Positions 7,517-8,702 of a stretch of 8,702 bases of DNA are shown here, piece after piece (within the stretch, counting starts at the first letter, position 1; the number at the start of each line of letters is the position of its first letter). The translations under genes were made by a program, and so were the position numbers. The stretch covers positions 1-8,702 of the forward strand of contig CANMHY010000017.1 in assembly GCA_947497675.1 (NCBI GenBank), given 5' to 3'. Source of the DNA: Alphaproteobacteria bacterium. Its GTDB lineage: Bacteria > Pseudomonadota > Alphaproteobacteria > 16-39-46. Under the pieces are notes generated by a model, which had not been told where the DNA came from, searched no databases, and saw nothing but the letters and a program-made list of their open reading frames with translations.

Positions 7517-7552
7517 TTCTCTCTAGAATTTCCAAGGGAAGTTTAGAGAGAA
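7517..7552 (-). promoter_or_regulatory. Long hairpin below the riboswitch, likely expression platform
   Basis: On the minus strand TTCTCTCTA (7552-7544) pairs perfectly with TAGAGAGAA (7525-7517). The pairing then continues inward, with one bulged base and one G-U pair, to TTCC/GGAA around a three-base loop, about 16 pairs in all. It begins only eight bases after the aptamer's closing stem, where riboswitch decision elements normally sit. No T-run follows it, so it is not a plain terminator; it could act by alternative pairing or by exposing another element. Confidence 0.6.
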
Positions 7553-7560
7553 ATCCTTTT

Positions 7561-7720
7561 CATTGGCAGGTCTCCTGACTTCTAAAAGAAAACTTGTTCA
7601 AAAATCCAAAGGATTTTAAACGAAGGCGCTTTCTTTTATTCACAGTTGCGAGGACAGTTTTGGAATAAAACCAAATTCCCTTTTCATTCAATGAAGAATT
7701 CACCTCATCAAACACCAACG
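7561..7720 (-). promoter_or_regulatory. Cobalamin riboswitch (AdoCbl-type aptamer)
   Basis: On the minus strand the B12 box AGTCAGGAGACCTGCC (7580-7565) matches the family consensus almost perfectly. The closing stem pairs CGTTGG (7720-7715) with CCAATG (7566-7561). The conserved core is present as AAAAGGGAAT, then GGTTTTATTCC, then CTGTCCTCGCAACTGTGAA, equivalent to the usual GCTGCCCCGCAACTGTAA. A peripheral arm forms from AAAATCC/GGATTTT (7617-7601) and a longer A/T helix around it. Known members of this family repress transport or synthesis genes when cobalamin is plentiful. It lies 156 bases upstream of the receptor start, on the same strand. Confidence 0.95.
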
Positions 7721-7800
7721 ATATCGATTACTTAAAATTTATATAAATCAGTTTTTGTAAAAAATCTATCCGAATTAAAAAAATAAAATCAGATTTTCAG
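7721..7800 (-). promoter_or_regulatory. AT-rich region expected to hold the riboswitch/receptor promoter
   Basis: This stretch is almost entirely A/T. On the minus strand it contains TTTACA (7761-7756) and TATAAA (7743-7738), but these are only 12 bases apart, so they cannot form one standard promoter. The promoter of the riboswitch transcript should be here by position; I cannot fix its boxes. Confidence 0.3.
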
Positions 7801-7811
7801 TTTAAGAAGTT

Positions 7812-7830
7812 AAAAAGAGGTTCTCTTTTT
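7812..7830 (-). terminator. Terminator after dksA
   Basis: An eight-base stem, aaaaagag (7812-7819) with ctcttttt (7823-7830), encloses a three-base loop. Read on the minus strand it ends in five Ts, about 26 bases after the dksA stop. The stem is A/T-rich but perfect and could work in either direction. A separate palindrome, gagcgctc (7838-7845), lies between it and the gene. Confidence 0.6.
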
Positions 7831-7856
7831 TTGAGGCGAGCGCTCTTTTAAAAAAC

Positions 7857-8288
7857 CTAGTCTTTGTAGGTTTTTTCTAATCTTTCATGCCGCTCTTGTG
7901 CTTCAAGTGTCAGTGTCGCAATCGGACGGGCCTCAAGACGCGCAAGACCAATGGGCTCTCCTGTCTCTTCACAGTACCCATAGGATCCGTCATCGATGCG
8001 GCTCAATGCGTCATCGATTTTTCCAATGAGCTTGCGCGCTCTATCACGCGTTCTGAGTTCAAGGGCACGGTTTGTTTCTGTCGTCGCACGATCCGTTGCA
8101 TCAGGCTCGTTGTGATCTTCTTCTTGGAGATGATGCAAAGTTTCTTCTGATTCATGCAGAAGTTCTGAACGCCATTTTAAAAGATTTTGACGAAAATATT
8201 CCAACTGAGAAGGATTCATATAGTCTTCTTTTGAAGACGGCTTATAATCGGGTGCCAAAATAGAATTGGGCGATAATGACTCAACCAT
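7857..8288 (-). CDS. dksA: RNA polymerase-binding transcription factor DksA, alphaproteobacterial type
   Basis: DksA enters the secondary channel of RNA polymerase and, with ppGpp, down-regulates stable-RNA promoters and activates others. The 143-residue product has an N-terminal extension (1-24), a coiled coil (about 28-100) and a C-terminal zinc-finger-like domain. The coiled-coil tip carries the DxxDxA motif essential for activity: Asp63, Asp66 and Ala68 in DATDRA. In the finger only the first of the four zinc cysteines survives (Cys106); the other three positions are Thr109, Thr127 and Ala130. The sequence YCEETGEPIG...LEARPIATLTLEAQERHE is typical of alphaproteobacterial DksA, which works without a four-cysteine site. 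The start at 8288 is supported by AGAGGGA (8303-8297) eight bases upstream; an internal ATG at residue 24 is less likely. The tRNA-His candidate promoter in this window, with its G-rich discriminator, is the kind of promoter DksA represses. Confidence 0.96.
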   Translation of the reverse strand: MVESLSPNSILAPDYKPSSKEDYMNPSQLEYFRQNLLKWRSELLHESEETLHHLQEEDHNEPDATDRATTETNRALELRTRDRARKLIGKIDDALSRIDDGSYGYCEETGEPIGLARLEARPIATLTLEAQERHERLEKTYKD

Positions 8289-8289
8289 A

Positions 8290-8300
8290 GGGACTTTCCC
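8290..8300 (-). promoter_or_regulatory. Small inverted repeat over the dksA ribosome site
   Basis: On the minus strand GGGA-AAG-TCCC is a perfect four-base stem with a three-base loop. It includes most of the Shine-Dalgarno AGAGGGA and ends one base before the start codon. If it forms in the mRNA it would lower dksA translation. It is short, so it may be chance. Confidence 0.35.
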
Positions 8301-8364
8301 TCTTTCTTTCTTAAAACTAAAAGCTTTAACCCTTATGTACCTCTAAGGATTTTATTGATTTGTT

Positions 8365-8374
8365 CCTTATAAGG
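8365..8374. repeat. Ten-base palindrome between dksA and the next gene
   Basis: ccttataagg is a perfect palindrome about 77 bases upstream of the dksA start, in the 173-base gap that should hold the dksA promoter. It could be an operator half-site pair or chance in AT-rich DNA. I could not identify convincing promoter boxes or a terminator for the upstream gene in the gap. Confidence 0.4.
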
Positions 8375-8461
8375 TTTTAAGGATAAAAGCACAAGAGGGT
8401 TTCTCCGTCGATTATCTCCTCTCCCTCAAATTAAGAAGAACATCGAAAAAAACTTTTTCTC

Positions 8462-8702
8462 TTACTTTGGATTTTTTTCTTCTTTTATAAGAGTCTCAAT
8501 CTCAGAACGTGTCAGGTCTGTACAATCAACAATTGTTTCAATATCCATATGCTTCTGGATCATCTTTCGCGCCGTTTTCTGAGCGTTAAATTTCTCTCCC
8601 TTTTCAAAGTTCTCCAAAATCGTTTTACGCATCATGAGATCATCAGCTTCTTGCCCAAGGCGAGATCTTAAGTAAGCATCGTATTCAACTTCCGTTAAAT
8701 TA
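8462..8702 (-). CDS. C-terminal end of an Rpn/PD-(D/E)XK-type nuclease-transposase family protein (partial)
   Basis: The frame is open from the window edge to a TAA at 8464-8462, giving the last 79-80 residues; the start lies beyond 8702. The visible part includes YDAYLRSRLGQEADD, then FEKGEKFNAQKTARKM, IQKHMDIETIVDCTDLTRSE and a lysine-rich end. The pattern of a charged helix with a GEK element followed by a short helix-turn-helix-like segment (aaRkMI..hmDietIvdcTdLtrsEIetL) is typical of the tail of Rpn family proteins, which are found in many copies in host-associated bacteria. The nuclease domain itself, with its catalytic Asp/Glu/Lys residues, is outside the window, so family membership is inferred from the tail alone. 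It could also be an unrelated protein with a similar tail. Confidence 0.65.
   Translation of the reverse strand, partial: NLTEVEYDAYLRSRLGQEADDLMMRKTILENFEKGEKFNAQKTARKMIQKHMDIETIVDCTDLTRSEIETLIKEEKNPK

Noticed and set aside
7887..8150. Plus-strand open frame with several cysteines opposite dksA
   Set aside because: It is the complement of a clear dksA gene; the cysteines come from codon complementarity and no ribosome site or family match is apparent.

Overview
The window looks like a stretch of AT-rich chromosome from an alphaproteobacterium. The clues are an RNase E with a C-terminal GWW motif, a DksA of the alphaproteobacterial type that keeps only one of the four zinc-finger cysteines, and a ScsC-like thiol oxidoreductase. 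Low G+C, many A/T homopolymer runs and a partial Rpn/PD-(D/E)XK-type nuclease-transposase tail would suit a host-associated lineage such as Holosporales or a relative. That placement is inference from composition and gene style, not a phylogeny.

Left half, plus strand: the 3' part of rne (1-1818) ends in a strong intrinsic terminator. Next come a periplasmic M48 metalloprotease with TPR repeats (BepA/YfgC type, 2032-3444) and a secreted ScsC/Com1-like disulfide oxidoreductase (3498-4298). These two are close enough to be co-transcribed and both fit an envelope quality-control role. A complete tRNA-His(GUG) gene (4400-4477) follows behind its own candidate promoter. A 300-base gap then holds a candidate promoter and a perfect inverted repeat ahead of a small outer-membrane beta-barrel protein (4778-5488), which ends at a second strong terminator.

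Right half, minus strand: a TonB-dependent outer-membrane receptor (5551-7404) is preceded by a long leader carrying a cobalamin riboswitch (about 7561-7720), identified from its B12 box, closing stem and conserved core. This makes the receptor a probable BtuB-like B12 importer repressed by cobalamin. Further upstream lie dksA (7857-8288) and the 3' end of an Rpn-family-like gene running off the window (8462-8702).

Most of the window is recognisable housekeeping and envelope biology. I see no convincing undescribed multi-gene system. The parts most worth a second look are the riboswitch expression platform, the receptor's divergent plug, the low-complexity and slippage-prone RNase E tail, and the hairpin in the leader of the outer-membrane protein gene.
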